The notes: generated by a model not told the origin, from the sequence alone. Positions 17,727 to 26,714 are shown, counted from the stretch's first letter. The stretch is DNA of 64,000 nucleotides from Streptomyces sp. NBC_01775 (GCF_035917675.1 NZ_CP109104.1:1860001-1924000), one strand, 5' to 3'. Numbers and translations are program-made.

Positions 17727-19147
17727 GAGGCGTCTCCCAGTGCGAGGTCGAGAAGCAGTCGCTTCACATCGGTGGCGGGGAACGGTGCGTCGTCCGGGCG
17801 GGAGCCCAGCGCGCCGGGGCGCGAGCACAGCAGCACGGGTCCCTCGTCCGGGTGGGCGGGGAGGCGGCCGTGGCTGCCGCGGATCGGTGAGGGGTCGAGG
17901 GGGACGACCGCCATGCGGTAGCGCAGGCCTGCCTTCTTGCGGGCCAGTGCCGTGGCGGCGCGCAGCTTGACGTACGGGTCGTTCGGGTCCATGAACAGCT
18001 CGACCGGGTCGTAGCCGGGTTTGCGGTGGATCTCCACGAGCTGGGCGAAGTCGGGAGCCCGGCGGTCATCCAGCCAGTAGTAGTACGTGAACCAGGCGTC
18101 CGGCTCGGCGAGCGCGACGAGCTCGCCGGAGCGGGGGTGGTCGAGCCCGGCTTCCTTCTTGCCCGTCTCGTCCAGCAGTTCGGCCAGCCCCTCCAGTCCG
18201 GCGAGGGCTTCGCGGGTGGCGGGCAGGTCGGCGGGGTCGCGTACGTAGACGTGGGCGAGCTGGTGGTCGGCGACGGCGAAGGCGCGGGAGGTCCACGGGT
18301 CGAGGTACTCCATGCCGTCCTGGGTGTGGACGTGGAGCAGCCCGGCGCGGCGCAGGGCGCGGTTGATGTCGACATGGCGGCGTACGCGGGTGATCCCGTA
18401 CTCGGACAGCACGACCACCGTGCGGCCCTCGGCCCGCGCGTCGGCCAGCAGCGGGGCCAGCGCCGCGTCCACGTCGGCGGCGGCACGGTGGGAGCGGGGG
18501 TCGTCGGGGCCGTAGCGCTGGAGGTCGTAGTCGAGGTGGGGGACGTAGCACAGGGCGAGGTCGGGGTGGCGGGTGCGCAGGATGTGGCGGGTGGCGCCGA
18601 TGATCCACTCGGAGGAGGTGAGATTCGCGCCCGGTCCCCAGAAGGTGAACAGGGGGAAGGTGCCCAGCTTCTCGGTGAGTTCGTCGTGGAGGTCGGGCGG
18701 GCGGGTGTAGCAGTCGGGTTCCTTGCGGCCGTCGGCGTAGTAGACGGGGCGGGGGGTGACCGTCCAGTCGGTGTCGGCGCCCATCGCGTACCACCAGCAG
18801 ATGTTCGCCACGGTGTAGCCCGGCTGCCGGGCGCGGGCCGCGTCCCACAGCTTCTCGCCGCCGACCAGGGCGTTGTGCTGGCGCCACAGCAGGACGTCGC
18901 CCAGCTCGCGGAAGTACCAGCCGTTGGCGACGATGCCGTGTTCCGAGGGGAGTTCGCCGGTGAGGAAGGTGGATTGCGCGGCGCAGGTGACGGCGGGCAG
19001 TACGGTGCGCAGCGGCGCGTAGGAGCCGCTCTCGGACAGGGCGCGCAGCTCGGGCATGTGGGTCAGGAGCGCGGGGGTCAGCCCGACGACGTCGATGACC
19101 AGCAGGGGCCGGCCCTCGGGGGCACTGTCGCGGCCGGGTTCACTCAC
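17723..19147 (-). CDS. eboF: alkaline phosphatase-superfamily phosphodiesterase, EboF-like
   Basis: 474 aa from GTG 19147, overlapping the upstream eboE stop by 4 nt. It starts with LLVIDVVGLTPALL (metal-binding Asp), has the nucleophile region VTCAAQSTFLTGELPSEHGI, and later VVVLSEYGITRV with metal ligands of the nucleotide pyrophosphatase/phosphodiesterase family. No signal peptide is visible. Ebo clusters carry a member of this family; the substrate is unknown and may be a phosphorylated pathway intermediate. Family is clear; the eboF label rests on context. Confidence 0.85.
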   Translation of the reverse strand: MSEPGRDSAPEGRPLLVIDVVGLTPALLTHMPELRALSESGSYAPLRTVLPAVTCAAQSTFLTGELPSEHGIVANGWYFRELGDVLLWRQHNALVGGEKLWDAARARQPGYTVANICWWYAMGADTDWTVTPRPVYYADGRKEPDCYTRPPDLHDELTEKLGTFPLFTFWGPGANLTSSEWIIGATRHILRTRHPDLALCYVPHLDYDLQRYGPDDPRSHRAAADVDAALAPLLADARAEGRTVVVLSEYGITRVRRHVDINRALRRAGLLHVHTQDGMEYLDPWTSRAFAVADHQLAHVYVRDPADLPATREALAGLEGLAELLDETGKKEAGLDHPRSGELVALAEPDAWFTYYYWLDDRRAPDFAQLVEIHRKPGYDPVELFMDPNDPYVKLRAATALARKKAGLRYRMAVVPLDPSPIRGSHGRLPAHPDEGPVLLCSRPGALGSRPDDAPFPATDVKRLLLDLALGDAS

Positions 19148-20325
19148 GGCAGCTCCTTGAGGCCGAGGTCGGTGAGCAGGTCGCGGGCCGTGGACAGTTC
19201 GGCCGCCAGGCCGTCGGCGAGCTGGGCTCGGGTGGTGGGGCGCAGCGCGGTGGGCAGGGCCTGCCAGGTGTAGGTCTCCACCTCCAGGTGCCGGGTCAGC
19301 GGCGTCGCTCCCCCGACCAGATGGCCGAGGGTCTCCCGCAGCACCGGGGTGGTGGCGCTCAGCGGTGGGGAGAGGGGGGCGTGCAGCGGGACGTGGAAGT
19401 GGGAGCGCCAGGGGCCGTCGGTGGGCAGCGCGCCGGGTACGAGCGCGCGGTCGAGGTCGTCGGTGGCGCGCAGCCCGCCGCCGGGGACGGCGGTCCTGGT
19501 CTGGTGCAGGAAGCGCGGCTCCGCGAACTCGGCGAGCGCCTCGCGTACGTCGTCGCGCTCGGGGTGCTCGGCGTGGAGCGCCGCGGACAGCTGGGACTTG
19601 ACGACGGACAGGCCCGCGTCGGCGAGCGCCGCCATGGCCTTGGCCGGGTCCTCGAAGGAGGTGGCCAGGTGGCAGGTGTCCACGCACACCCCGATGCGGT
19701 GCGCCGGCGGGCCGTCGTCGCCGGTGAGGGCCTCGATGGCGTCGGCCGTGGTCTCCACGGTGCAGCCGGGCTCGGGCTCCAGGCCGACGCGGATGCTGCG
19801 CCCGGTCAGCTCCTGGAGGGCGTCCAGGCGCTGGGCGAGGGTGTGCAGCCGGGTCAGGGCCCGGTGCCTGGCCTCGGCGTCGAATCCGGTGCGCCAGGCC
19901 AGCGGCAGCGTGGAGATGCTGCCCTCGGTCACGTCGTCGGGCAGCAGGGCCGCCAGCAGCCTGGCGAGGTCGGTGGTGTGGTTCAGGCGCGCGTCGTCGG
20001 TCCAGTCGGGGCGGTAGACGCGGTATTTGACGTGCTCGTCGCCGAAGCCCTGGTACGGGAAGCCGTTGAGGGTGACGACTTCGAGGCCCGCGCGCTCCAG
20101 GCCGGACCGCAGCCGGCGGATCGCGGCCGGGTCGTCGGTGAGGGTGCGCGCTGCGTCGCGGGCCAGCCACAGGCCGATGCCGAGCCGGTCGCGGTGCAGC
20201 CTGCGGCGTACGGGCTCGGCGTACTCGGTGAGCTGGCGCAGTACGCCGTCGAGCTGTTCGGCCGCGTGCACGTTGGTGCAGTAGGCGAGGTGGACGATGG
20301 AGCCGTCCGGGTGCCGGAATCGCAT
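19144..20325 (-). CDS. eboE: EboE-like TIM-barrel metabolite traffic protein
   Basis: 393 aa from ATG 20325 with GAGGAG upstream, 10 nt after the TatD-family stop. Sequence features are those of EboE: HLAYCTNVHAAEQ at the N-terminus, VTLNGFPYQGFGDEHVKYRVY, VGLEPEPGCTVET, GVCVDTCHLATSFEDP and FHVPLHAP. The fold is xylose isomerase-like with probable metal ligands in the EPEPG and CVDTCHL strands. Ebo genes are needed in Nostoc to get a scytonemin precursor to the periplasm; no enzymatic reaction is established for EboE. Confidence 0.88.
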   Translation of the reverse strand: MRFRHPDGSIVHLAYCTNVHAAEQLDGVLRQLTEYAEPVRRRLHRDRLGIGLWLARDAARTLTDDPAAIRRLRSGLERAGLEVVTLNGFPYQGFGDEHVKYRVYRPDWTDDARLNHTTDLARLLAALLPDDVTEGSISTLPLAWRTGFDAEARHRALTRLHTLAQRLDALQELTGRSIRVGLEPEPGCTVETTADAIEALTGDDGPPAHRIGVCVDTCHLATSFEDPAKAMAALADAGLSVVKSQLSAALHAEHPERDDVREALAEFAEPRFLHQTRTAVPGGGLRATDDLDRALVPGALPTDGPWRSHFHVPLHAPLSPPLSATTPVLRETLGHLVGGATPLTRHLEVETYTWQALPTALRPTTRAQLADGLAAELSTARDLLTDLGLKELP

Positions 20326-20335
20326 GGGGCGCTCC

Positions 20336-21196
20336 TCACTCCCCGCCGCGCAGAATGGAGTTGCCCTCGAACAGGCCGCCGGAGGGGGAGGCGGCGTCGA
20401 GGGAGAGCCGGCCGCTCTGGCCGTAGAAGGCGACCGGGTTGCGCCACAGGACCTGGTCGACCTCGTCCTCGTCGAAGCCGGCGGCGAGCATGGCGTCGGC
20501 GACGTGGCGGGTCTTGAGCGGGTCGCTGTGGCCCCAGTCGGCCGCCGAGTTGACCAGCACCCGCTCGGTGCCGTGCACGCGCAGAATGCGGATCATGCGG
20601 TCGGGGTCCATCTTGGTGTCGGGGTAGATGGAGAAGCCCAGCCAGCAGCCGCTGTCGGCGGCTGCGCCCAGCGTCGTCTCGTTGAGGTGGTCGAGGACGA
20701 CGCGCTCGGGCGGCAGCCCGGACTCGCGCAGGACGTCGAGGGTGCGGGCGAGCCCGGCGGCCTTGTCGCGGTGCGGGGTGTGCACGAGGGCGGGCAGCTC
20801 GTGCTCGCGGGCGAGCTGGAGCTGCGCGGCGAGTGCGACGTCCTCGGCCGGTGTCATCGAGTCGTAGCCGATCTCGCCGACGGCCACGACACCGTCCTTG
20901 AGCAGATAGCGCGGCAGCGCGTCCAGGACGGGCGTGCAGCGCGGGTCGTTGGCCTCTTTCGGGTTGAGCGCGAGGGTGCAGTGGTGGGCGATGCCGTACT
21001 GCGCGGCCCGGTAGGGCTCCCAGCCCAGGAGGGAGTCGAAGTAGTCGCAGAAGGAGGCGGGCGAGGTGCGGGGCTGGCCGAGCCAGAAGGAGGGCTCGAC
21101 CAGCGCGCGTACCCCCGCCTCGTACATCGCGGCGTAGTCGTCGGTGGTGCGCGAGGTCATATGGATGTGGGGGTCGAAGATGCGACTGCTCGTCAT
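20336..21196 (-). CDS. eboB: TatD-family metal-dependent hydrolase, EboB-like
   Basis: 286 aa from ATG 21196; the binding site GGAG is inside the end of eboA. The amidohydrolase metal motif FDPHIHMTS (H10, H12) opens the protein, and later GEIGYD, ALVHTPHRDKA, LDHLNE and VLVNSAADWGHSD supply the remaining ligands. TatD proteins are known as nucleases, but the version in Ebo clusters is probably a hydrolase of a small molecule. Coupled on both sides within the operon. Confidence 0.88.
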   Translation of the reverse strand: MTSSRIFDPHIHMTSRTTDDYAAMYEAGVRALVEPSFWLGQPRTSPASFCDYFDSLLGWEPYRAAQYGIAHHCTLALNPKEANDPRCTPVLDALPRYLLKDGVVAVGEIGYDSMTPAEDVALAAQLQLAREHELPALVHTPHRDKAAGLARTLDVLRESGLPPERVVLDHLNETTLGAAADSGCWLGFSIYPDTKMDPDRMIRILRVHGTERVLVNSAADWGHSDPLKTRHVADAMLAAGFDEDEVDQVLWRNPVAFYGQSGRLSLDAASPSGGLFEGNSILRGGE

Positions 21197-21200
21197 GGGG

Positions 21201-21956
21201 TCACAGCTCCTCGGGCGGGCGGGGGTACTCGGGGGTCGCGGGGGCGCTCCGGTCCGGGTCGCGTTCCTGGGGGGTGCCCTCGGCGGGGGCGAAGCGGGCC
21301 AGGCGCAGCGCGTGGTCGAGATCGTCGGGGACGGGGCGGCCGGCGGCGGAGCGCTCCCGGGCGTAGTCCTGGAGCATGCGGGCGAGTTCGGAGTCGGCGG
21401 CTGCGCGGTGCTCCAGACCGGCGACGACCCGCAACGGCACGCCCGTGAACAGGCACTTGAGGACGCCCTGACGCCACTGGGGCGCGGGCAGGTGCGCCGC
21501 CGCCCAGGGCCCGAGGGCCGCGGCGATCAGCCGGGTGTCGTTGGTACGCAGCGCGTCCTCGACCAGCGCGAGGGTGGGCGCGGTGTCCGGCGGCGGGTCG
21601 AGGTGCGGCAGGGCCAGCAGAACGGCCCGCCGCTCGTCGGCCGTGCCCTGTGTGTAGAGGCGGGCGAGGGTGTCGGGCTCCGGCCCGGCGGCGTGCAGGA
21701 GCAGCACGCGGGCCGCGTCGACGGGCTCGGGCGCCGAGCCGCCGTCGCCCTCAGTCACCCCGCCGCGCGGTGCCGCGCCGCTGCGGCACTGTCGCCCGGC
21801 CGTCACGAAGTGCCGCTCCCACGCGGGCATGGCGGGCCCTTCGGCGTGCCGGGAGGCGTCGGCGGCCTCGGTGAGCGCGAGATGCAGCCACGCGCGGGCA
21901 TCGGCTCCGAGCCGCAGCTCCAGCCCGGTACGCAAGGAGGCGAGCGGAGTCAGCAC
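21201..21956 (-). CDS. eboA: EboA domain-containing protein
   Basis: 251 aa from GTG 21956, a start that overlaps the preceding TIM-barrel stop by 7 nt; the longer open frame upstream is antisense noise. The protein is helical and repeat-like, with ADARAWLHLALTEA, RLYTQGTADERRAVLLALPHL, LALVEDALRTNDTRLIAAALGP and WRQGVLKCLFTGVPL, characteristic of EboA. Function is unknown in any organism; a scaffold role is possible. Five bases separate its stop region from the eboB start. Confidence 0.85.
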   Translation of the reverse strand: MLTPLASLRTGLELRLGADARAWLHLALTEAADASRHAEGPAMPAWERHFVTAGRQCRSGAAPRGGVTEGDGGSAPEPVDAARVLLLHAAGPEPDTLARLYTQGTADERRAVLLALPHLDPPPDTAPTLALVEDALRTNDTRLIAAALGPWAAAHLPAPQWRQGVLKCLFTGVPLRVVAGLEHRAAADSELARMLQDYARERSAAGRPVPDDLDHALRLARFAPAEGTPQERDPDRSAPATPEYPRPPEEL

Positions 21957-22873
21957 GAGGCGGCCACCCCCTTCGTGGCGCCGACGGGGGACGTGCCGAC
22001 GGCGGGCGCGGCGGCGGTCGAGGCGGCGGTCAGGTAGGCGAGCGACTCGGTGGCGCGGGCGGGGCCCGCATGGGAGTCCCGGGGAAGTTCCACGCTGACC
22101 AGGCCGGTGTAGGACACGTCCCGCAGCGCCTGGAGAACGGGGGGAAAGTCGATCTCGCCGGTGCCGAAGGGCAGATGCTCGTGGGTGCCCCGGCGCATGT
22201 CCTCGATCTGGACGTGGCGCAGCCAGGGGGCCGCCTCCCGGACGCAGGCGGCGGGGGGTGAGGGCTCCAGGCACTGGCAGTGGCCGATGTCGAGGGTCAG
22301 GCCCAGCGGTTCGGGGCTGCCCAGCGCGGTACGCAGCCGGTGGAAGCCGGCGAGGTCTTCCAGCAGGTGGCCGGGCTCGGGCTCGATCGCCAGAGGAACG
22401 CCCGCCGCCCGCGCGGGGTCGAGGAGCGAGCCGATGCCCTCGGCCAGGCGGTCCCAGCCCTCCTCGGGTGCGGTGCCGGGCGGGAGCGGGCCGCTGAAGC
22501 AGTGGACGGCGTGCGCGCCGAGGTCGGCGGCCACGCGTACGGCCTTGAGCAGCAGGCCCGTCCGCGCCGCGCGGGCCTCGGCATCGGGGTCGAGCAGGGT
22601 GGGGTGGTGTTTACGGCGCGGGTCGAGGACGTAGCGCGCGCCGGTCTCGACGGCGGCCTCCAGGCCGTACCGCCGCAGTGCGCGCCCCACCTGTGCGGTG
22701 CGCGCCGCCAGATCGGGGGCCAGGGGGTCGAGGTGCATGTGGTCGAGGGTCAGCGCGACGCCGGAGTAGCCGAGGTCGGCGAGGAGGGCCAGCGCGTCCT
22801 CAAGGCGCAGGTCGGTCAGGCCGTTGGTGCCGTACGCGAAGCGCAGCGCGGGGGCTGGGGGTGCCGGGCTCAT
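21950..22873 (-). CDS. sugar phosphate isomerase/epimerase-like TIM-barrel protein
   Basis: 307 aa from ATG 22873 (ATGA overlap with the prenyltransferase stop). It is an AP-endonuclease-2 type barrel: RFAYGTNGLTDLRLEDALAL, GYSGVALTLDHMHLD, AVHCFSGPLPPG, LAIEPEPGHLLED, LTLDIGHCQCL, HVQIEDMRRGTHEHLPFGTG and VSVELPRDSH. The Glu/Asp/His ligands for a divalent metal are all present. It is cytoplasmic. It is the second of three TIM-barrel proteins in this operon and may act on a sugar or cyclitol intermediate. Confidence 0.85.
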   Translation of the reverse strand: MSPAPPAPALRFAYGTNGLTDLRLEDALALLADLGYSGVALTLDHMHLDPLAPDLAARTAQVGRALRRYGLEAAVETGARYVLDPRRKHHPTLLDPDAEARAARTGLLLKAVRVAADLGAHAVHCFSGPLPPGTAPEEGWDRLAEGIGSLLDPARAAGVPLAIEPEPGHLLEDLAGFHRLRTALGSPEPLGLTLDIGHCQCLEPSPPAACVREAAPWLRHVQIEDMRRGTHEHLPFGTGEIDFPPVLQALRDVSYTGLVSVELPRDSHAGPARATESLAYLTAASTAAAPAVGTSPVGATKGVAASC

Positions 22874-23883
22874 GTGGGGCTGACCTTCCTGGACAGGCGG
22901 CGGGCGAGCGGGATCAGCGCGAGCAGGGCCAGCGCGTACGCGGTGCCGCCGCCGTCTCCCGGCGGGTGACCGGACGGCGCGGCGCCGGGTGTCCCGCCAC
23001 CTGGTGCGGCCTTCGTGCGGGGCTCCGTGGCGGCCCGTGCGGCGAGCGCCGCCTGGAGGGGGATCATCGCGCGGATGCCGCCGCCCACCGCGCGCTGGAG
23101 CAGCGGCGGCGAGGGGTTGAGCGCGGCGTGCGCGAGGGGCCGGACGGCGGTGCCCACGTACGCGGCGGTGGCGGCGAGCGTCATCGGTGTGCTCCGCCGT
23201 CGTTGACTGCTCACACCCGCCGCGATCGCCGCGACGGCGCCCAGCGCCGCGAGCGGAACGGCGGGCGCGCCGCCCTGCGCCTCCCGCCGCGAGACGGCGG
23301 TGACGGCGAGGGTGTGCGCTCCCATGAACGCCGCCGTGCTCAGCGCCCGTGCGGGCGAGGCGTTCCCGGGCCCGTTCCTGGGGCCGTTGCCGTTGCCGTT
23401 GCCGGGGGCGGTGGCGGTGCCGGTACGGGGCGGGCTCGCCGTGGTGGCGCCCAGCAGGACGTCGAGGGCGCGGGCCGTGGCCATGGCGGCGGGGCCCGCC
23501 GGGGTGTGTTTGAGGCGGAGGTCGTACGCCCAGACGGTGGCCGCGAGGGCGCTCGCGGTGGCCAGGGGAAGCCGTCCGGCGCGGGCGGCGAGGGCGAGTC
23601 CGGCGGCGGTCAGGCCGGTGGCCGCGGCGAGCGCCGCGGCGGGGCGCACGCGCCCGGAGGGCAGGGGCCGCTCGGGGCGCTCGACGGCGTCCTCCGCCCG
23701 GTCGGCCCAGTCGTTGAGGGCCATGCCCGCCTCGTACAGGCACAGCGAGGACCCGGCGGCCAGCGCCGTGCCACGGCCGGGGACGCGCCCGGCCGCGACG
23801 GCGCCGGCCACCGCGTCACCGGGCACCGTGAACAGCGCGGATACGCGCAGCAGTTGGGCCCACGCGGCGACGCGCCCCCTCAC
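22870..23883 (-). CDS. eboC: UbiA-type prenyltransferase, EboC-like
   Basis: 337 aa from GTG 23883, which overlaps the inositol-phosphate synthase stop (GTGA). It has many hydrophobic segments and the first UbiA motif in canonical form, NDWADRAED (N57, D58, D61, D65), which binds the prenyl diphosphate through magnesium. The second motif is YDLRLKHTP (D121 to K125), a DxxxK variant. A Gly/Asn-rich loop encoded by six-base repeats near 23390 lies between helices. It should attach an isoprenoid chain to a polar acceptor at the membrane. With a cyclitol synthase upstream, a prenylated cyclitol is a reasonable guess. Confidence 0.88.
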   Translation of the reverse strand: MRGRVAAWAQLLRVSALFTVPGDAVAGAVAAGRVPGRGTALAAGSSLCLYEAGMALNDWADRAEDAVERPERPLPSGRVRPAAALAAATGLTAAGLALAARAGRLPLATASALAATVWAYDLRLKHTPAGPAAMATARALDVLLGATTASPPRTGTATAPGNGNGNGPRNGPGNASPARALSTAAFMGAHTLAVTAVSRREAQGGAPAVPLAALGAVAAIAAGVSSQRRRSTPMTLAATAAYVGTAVRPLAHAALNPSPPLLQRAVGGGIRAMIPLQAALAARAATEPRTKAAPGGGTPGAAPSGHPPGDGGGTAYALALLALIPLARRLSRKVSPT

Positions 23884-25046
23884 CGGGCCTCCCCGGCGCG
23901 GACGGCACCGGCCGCCTCCTGCCCGCCGTCGGGCGTGAGGCGCTGGGCGAGGCCGAGCAGCTCGCGCCACTGGCCCGGCAGGTCGCCGGGGCCGTTGTCG
24001 GGGTCCTTGAAGTAGAAGCCGAGGCCCTCCACGGGACCGGTGAGGCCCGCCTCGTCGGCGCGGGCCAGCAGCCGGGCCAGGTCGAGGACGAGGGGCGCGG
24101 CGAGCGCCGAGTCGCAGCCTTGCCAGATGGTCTGGAGGACCATGCGGGAGCCGAGGAAGCCGTCGAAGGCGATGTGGTCCCAGGCGGTCTTCCACTCCCC
24201 CATCGCCGGGACGTCGTCGATGTGCACCTCGCCCTCGGGCAGGTGGCCGAGGTTGTCGGCGAGCACGCGTTCCTTGCCCGCGTTCTTGGCGGCTGCCGCC
24301 GCCGGGTCGGCGAGCGCGGCACCGTCCCCGCCGCCCAGCAGGTTGCTGCCGGACCAGGCGCGCACCGCGAGCGAGCGCTGCGCGAACATCGGTGCGAGCA
24401 CGGAGCGCAGGAGCGTCTGGCCCGTCTTGCCGTCCCGCCCGGCGAAGGGCACCCGCGCCGTGCGGGCGGCCTCCGCCAGGCGGGGGTGGTGCAGGCCGGT
24501 GGAGGGCGTGAAGTTGACGTACGCGCACCCGGCGCGCAGCGCGGCGGCGGCATAACGGGAGCTGGGCGGCAGGGGCGCGTCGTGGGGCGGGTGGGGTTCG
24601 GTGCTGGCGACGTTGATGACGACGGTGCGCGCCAGCTCGTTCTCGCGGGTGAACGCGGTCAGGTCGGCGGCGTAGGTGTCTATCAGCTCCTCCTCGCCGC
24701 GCGGGTCGGTGGCGGTGGCGCCGGGGCGTATCGCCGCGTCGGCGGCGGCGAGTTCGGCGTGCAGCGCGGAGGGCAGTCCGTAGGGCAGGACCCCCGCCTC
24801 GGCGAGGATCTCGGCACGCTTGGGCAGGGGGCAGGAGACGGTGTCGTGGCCGCCGAAGACCAGGGTGTCGAGCGGGGGGAGGGAGCAGGGGGCGAAGGGG
24901 GCGGTTTCGGTGACCATGCCGGTGGGTGGGTGCAGGCCGGCGGCGAGGGCCGCCGCGCCGGTGAGGGCCGTTGTGGCGACGGAGCCACGGGCTCCTACGA
25001 GCCATACGCCGGTTCGCGCCCTGGGGATCTGGTGAGCGTCGGTCAC
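23880..25046 (-). CDS. inositol-3-phosphate synthase (inositol-1-phosphate synthase family)
   Basis: 388 aa from GTG 25046 with GGGAGGATGAC just upstream. The NAD-binding GARGSVATTAL sits near residue 20, followed by GSNLLGGGDGAAL and a C-terminal block with EVHIDDVPAMGEW and FDGFLGSRMVLQTIWQGCDS, the catalytic region of myo-inositol phosphate synthases. It would convert glucose 6-phosphate to inositol phosphate. It is the first gene of the Ebo-type operon and the only sugar-phosphate cyclase in it; EboD elsewhere is a dehydroquinate-synthase-like cyclase. A dedicated second copy beside a housekeeping synthase is likely but cannot be checked here. Confidence 0.88.
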   Translation of the reverse strand: MTDAHQIPRARTGVWLVGARGSVATTALTGAAALAAGLHPPTGMVTETAPFAPCSLPPLDTLVFGGHDTVSCPLPKRAEILAEAGVLPYGLPSALHAELAAADAAIRPGATATDPRGEEELIDTYAADLTAFTRENELARTVVINVASTEPHPPHDAPLPPSSRYAAAALRAGCAYVNFTPSTGLHHPRLAEAARTARVPFAGRDGKTGQTLLRSVLAPMFAQRSLAVRAWSGSNLLGGGDGAALADPAAAAAKNAGKERVLADNLGHLPEGEVHIDDVPAMGEWKTAWDHIAFDGFLGSRMVLQTIWQGCDSALAAPLVLDLARLLARADEAGLTGPVEGLGFYFKDPDNGPGDLPGQWRELLGLAQRLTPDGGQEAAGAVRAGEAR

Positions 25047-25074
25047 GTCATCCTCCCTGTTCTCGTACGTGCGC

Positions 25075-25154
25075 CCGGGGCCCGCCGGCGAGCGGGCCCC
25101 GGTCCCATCCCTTCCCGTTTCTCACCGGGACCCCCTGTTTCTGTCCGGGGGTCC
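25075..25154. other. two hairpins in leader region of Ebo-type operon
   Basis: Perfect 11-bp arms at 25075-25085 and 25092-25102 enclose six bases. A second structure pairs GGACCCCC (25128-25135) with GGGGGTCC (25147-25154). They lie between the upstream ThuA terminator and the inositol-phosphate synthase start, so they belong either to the terminator complex or to the leader of the operon. The operon promoter should be in this 190-bp gap; I could not pick a clear one. Confidence 0.5.
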
Positions 25155-25190
25155 TGTGAGATCTCCGAAGGCCGTGCGCGACCGCGGGGA

Positions 25191-25221
25191 CGGTGGAGGG
25201 AGTCGGCGTCTCCCTCCACCG
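25191..25221 (-). terminator. 12-bp stem hairpin after ThuA-DUF1080 gene
   Basis: Perfect 12-bp arms 25191-25202 and 25210-25221 around a 7-nt loop, 15 bp past the stop codon of the leftward ThuA gene. This is the best terminator in the window and separates the sugar-oxidation genes from the Ebo-type operon. Confidence 0.8.
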
Positions 25222-25236
25222 CCGCATAGGGGGCGG

Positions 25237-26700
25237 CTATTTCCTGGCTGCCGGGGCGTCCGCGGAGAGCTGTTTGACGCGGACGTCGCGGAACGCGACC
25301 TCGTCTCCGTCGCCGTGGTTCTGGAGACCGAGGTAGCCGTCGGTGAGGCTGCGGGCCGGGTCGGTGTTGGTGTAGTCGTTGATGAGCTTGCCGTTGAGGT
25401 AGATCCGCAGCCGCTCGCCCTCCACGCGCAGCTCGTAGGTGTTCCACCGTCCCGGCGGGTTGAGCGCCGCGTCCCGTGCCGCCAGGTCGGCGGACTGGAA
25501 GCCGTAGACGGAGCCGGTGGTCTTCTCGTCGACGTCGGTGGCGTCGATCTGCACCTCGTAGCCGTTGTTCACGGCCGAGTTGGGGTCGTCGGAGGCGGGG
25601 AAGCCGACGAAGACACCGGAGTTGTCGTCGCCTCCGGCGCTCGCCATCTTCCAGTCGAGCTTCAGCGAGTAGGAGCCGAACTGCCGCTTCCCGTACCACA
25701 GCAGGCCCATGCCGCCCCGGGTGGTGAGGGTGCCGTCCGCGCTCTCCTCGAAGGAGCCGGGTCCCGCCTGCTGCCAGCCGTCGAGCCCGTTGCCGTCGTA
25801 GAGCGGCGTGTAGCCGGTCTCGGGGCGGCAGTCGGCCTGTACGGCGCCGGTGGCGTACTGGATGCCGCCCAGCAGGTGCTTACGGAAGGCGTCGTCGGTG
25901 TAGGACTCCTTGGTGTGGCCGGCGCCGGTGTAGAAGGCGCGGCCTCCCTCGTAGTTCTGGCACCAGGCCAGCGGGTGGTCCTCGCCCATGTTCCCGCCGG
26001 TGTAGGAGCCCTCGTCGAGACCGGCCAGGACGCGGGCCTTCTCGCGCGGGTTGGTGCGGTAGTTGTACCACTCGTCCGTGCGCTCCCAGGCGGCGCCGAG
26101 GTGGGCGGTCGCCGGGTGCGCGTGGTCCTCGACCTTCACGGTGGCGGGCTGGATCGCCGGGTGGGAGTCGAAGTAGGCCCCGGCGAGGCCGCCGTACCAC
26201 GGCCAGTCGTACTCGGTGTCCGCGGCGGCGTGCACGCCCACATAGCCGCCGCCGTCGCCGATGTAGCCCTCGAAGGCCTTCTGCTGGGTCTCGTTGAGGA
26301 CGTCGCCCGTGGTGGAGAGGAAGACGACGGCGTCGTAGGCGGCCAGCTTCTTGGGGGTGAAGGCGGCGGCGTCCTCCGTCGCCTTGACGGTGAAGCCGTT
26401 CTCCGCGCCGAGCTGCCGGATGGCGGCGATGCCGTCGGGGATGGAGTCGTGGCGGAAGCCGGCCGTCTTGGAGAAGACGAGGACTTTCGCCTTGGCATCC
26501 GGTGCGCCGGTTTCCCTCCCGGCATCCGGTGCGCCGCCCGCCCGGCCCGCGTCCGCCTGGCCGCCGCCGGGCTGGGCCGCCTGGCTGGGCAGCGCCATGG
26601 CGCCGACCATCAGCGCCGCGGCGGCGAGGGCAAGACGTGCGCGATGCCGTACGCGGTGTCCGGGCACGCCTGTTGGGGTGGTCCCTCTTGGGGTGGTCAT
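25237..26700 (-). CDS. secreted ThuA-like / DUF1080 (3-keto-disaccharide hydrolase type) fusion
   Basis: 487 aa from ATG 26700, GGGAGG 8 nt upstream. A Sec-type signal peptide (LALAAAALMVGAMALPSQA) is followed by a ThuA domain (KAKVLVFSKTAGFRHDSIP, GYVGVHAAADTEYDWPWY, HPLAWCQNYEGGRAFYTGAGH). The C-terminal DUF1080 domain, a concanavalin-like barrel, starts near 295 (GYTPLYDGNGLDGWQQAG) and ends with FRDVRVKQL. DUF1080 proteins include 3-keto-disaccharide hydrolases and ThuA acts in 3-keto sugar use. It is 14 bp behind a secreted sugar dehydrogenase gene, so the pair may oxidise and then split glycosides outside the cell. Confidence 0.88.
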   Translation of the reverse strand: MTTPRGTTPTGVPGHRVRHRARLALAAAALMVGAMALPSQAAQPGGGQADAGRAGGAPDAGRETGAPDAKAKVLVFSKTAGFRHDSIPDGIAAIRQLGAENGFTVKATEDAAAFTPKKLAAYDAVVFLSTTGDVLNETQQKAFEGYIGDGGGYVGVHAAADTEYDWPWYGGLAGAYFDSHPAIQPATVKVEDHAHPATAHLGAAWERTDEWYNYRTNPREKARVLAGLDEGSYTGGNMGEDHPLAWCQNYEGGRAFYTGAGHTKESYTDDAFRKHLLGGIQYATGAVQADCRPETGYTPLYDGNGLDGWQQAGPGSFEESADGTLTTRGGMGLLWYGKRQFGSYSLKLDWKMASAGGDDNSGVFVGFPASDDPNSAVNNGYEVQIDATDVDEKTTGSVYGFQSADLAARDAALNPPGRWNTYELRVEGERLRIYLNGKLINDYTNTDPARSLTDGYLGLQNHGDGDEVAFRDVRVKQLSADAPAARK

Positions 26701-26714
26701 GCGCTCGCCTCCCT

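Noticed and set aside
17723..20170. 815-aa phosphodiesterase starting at 20170
   Set aside because: The first 340 residues are antisense-type Arg/Pro-rich sequence inside eboE; the GTG at 19147 overlapping the eboE stop is the natural start.
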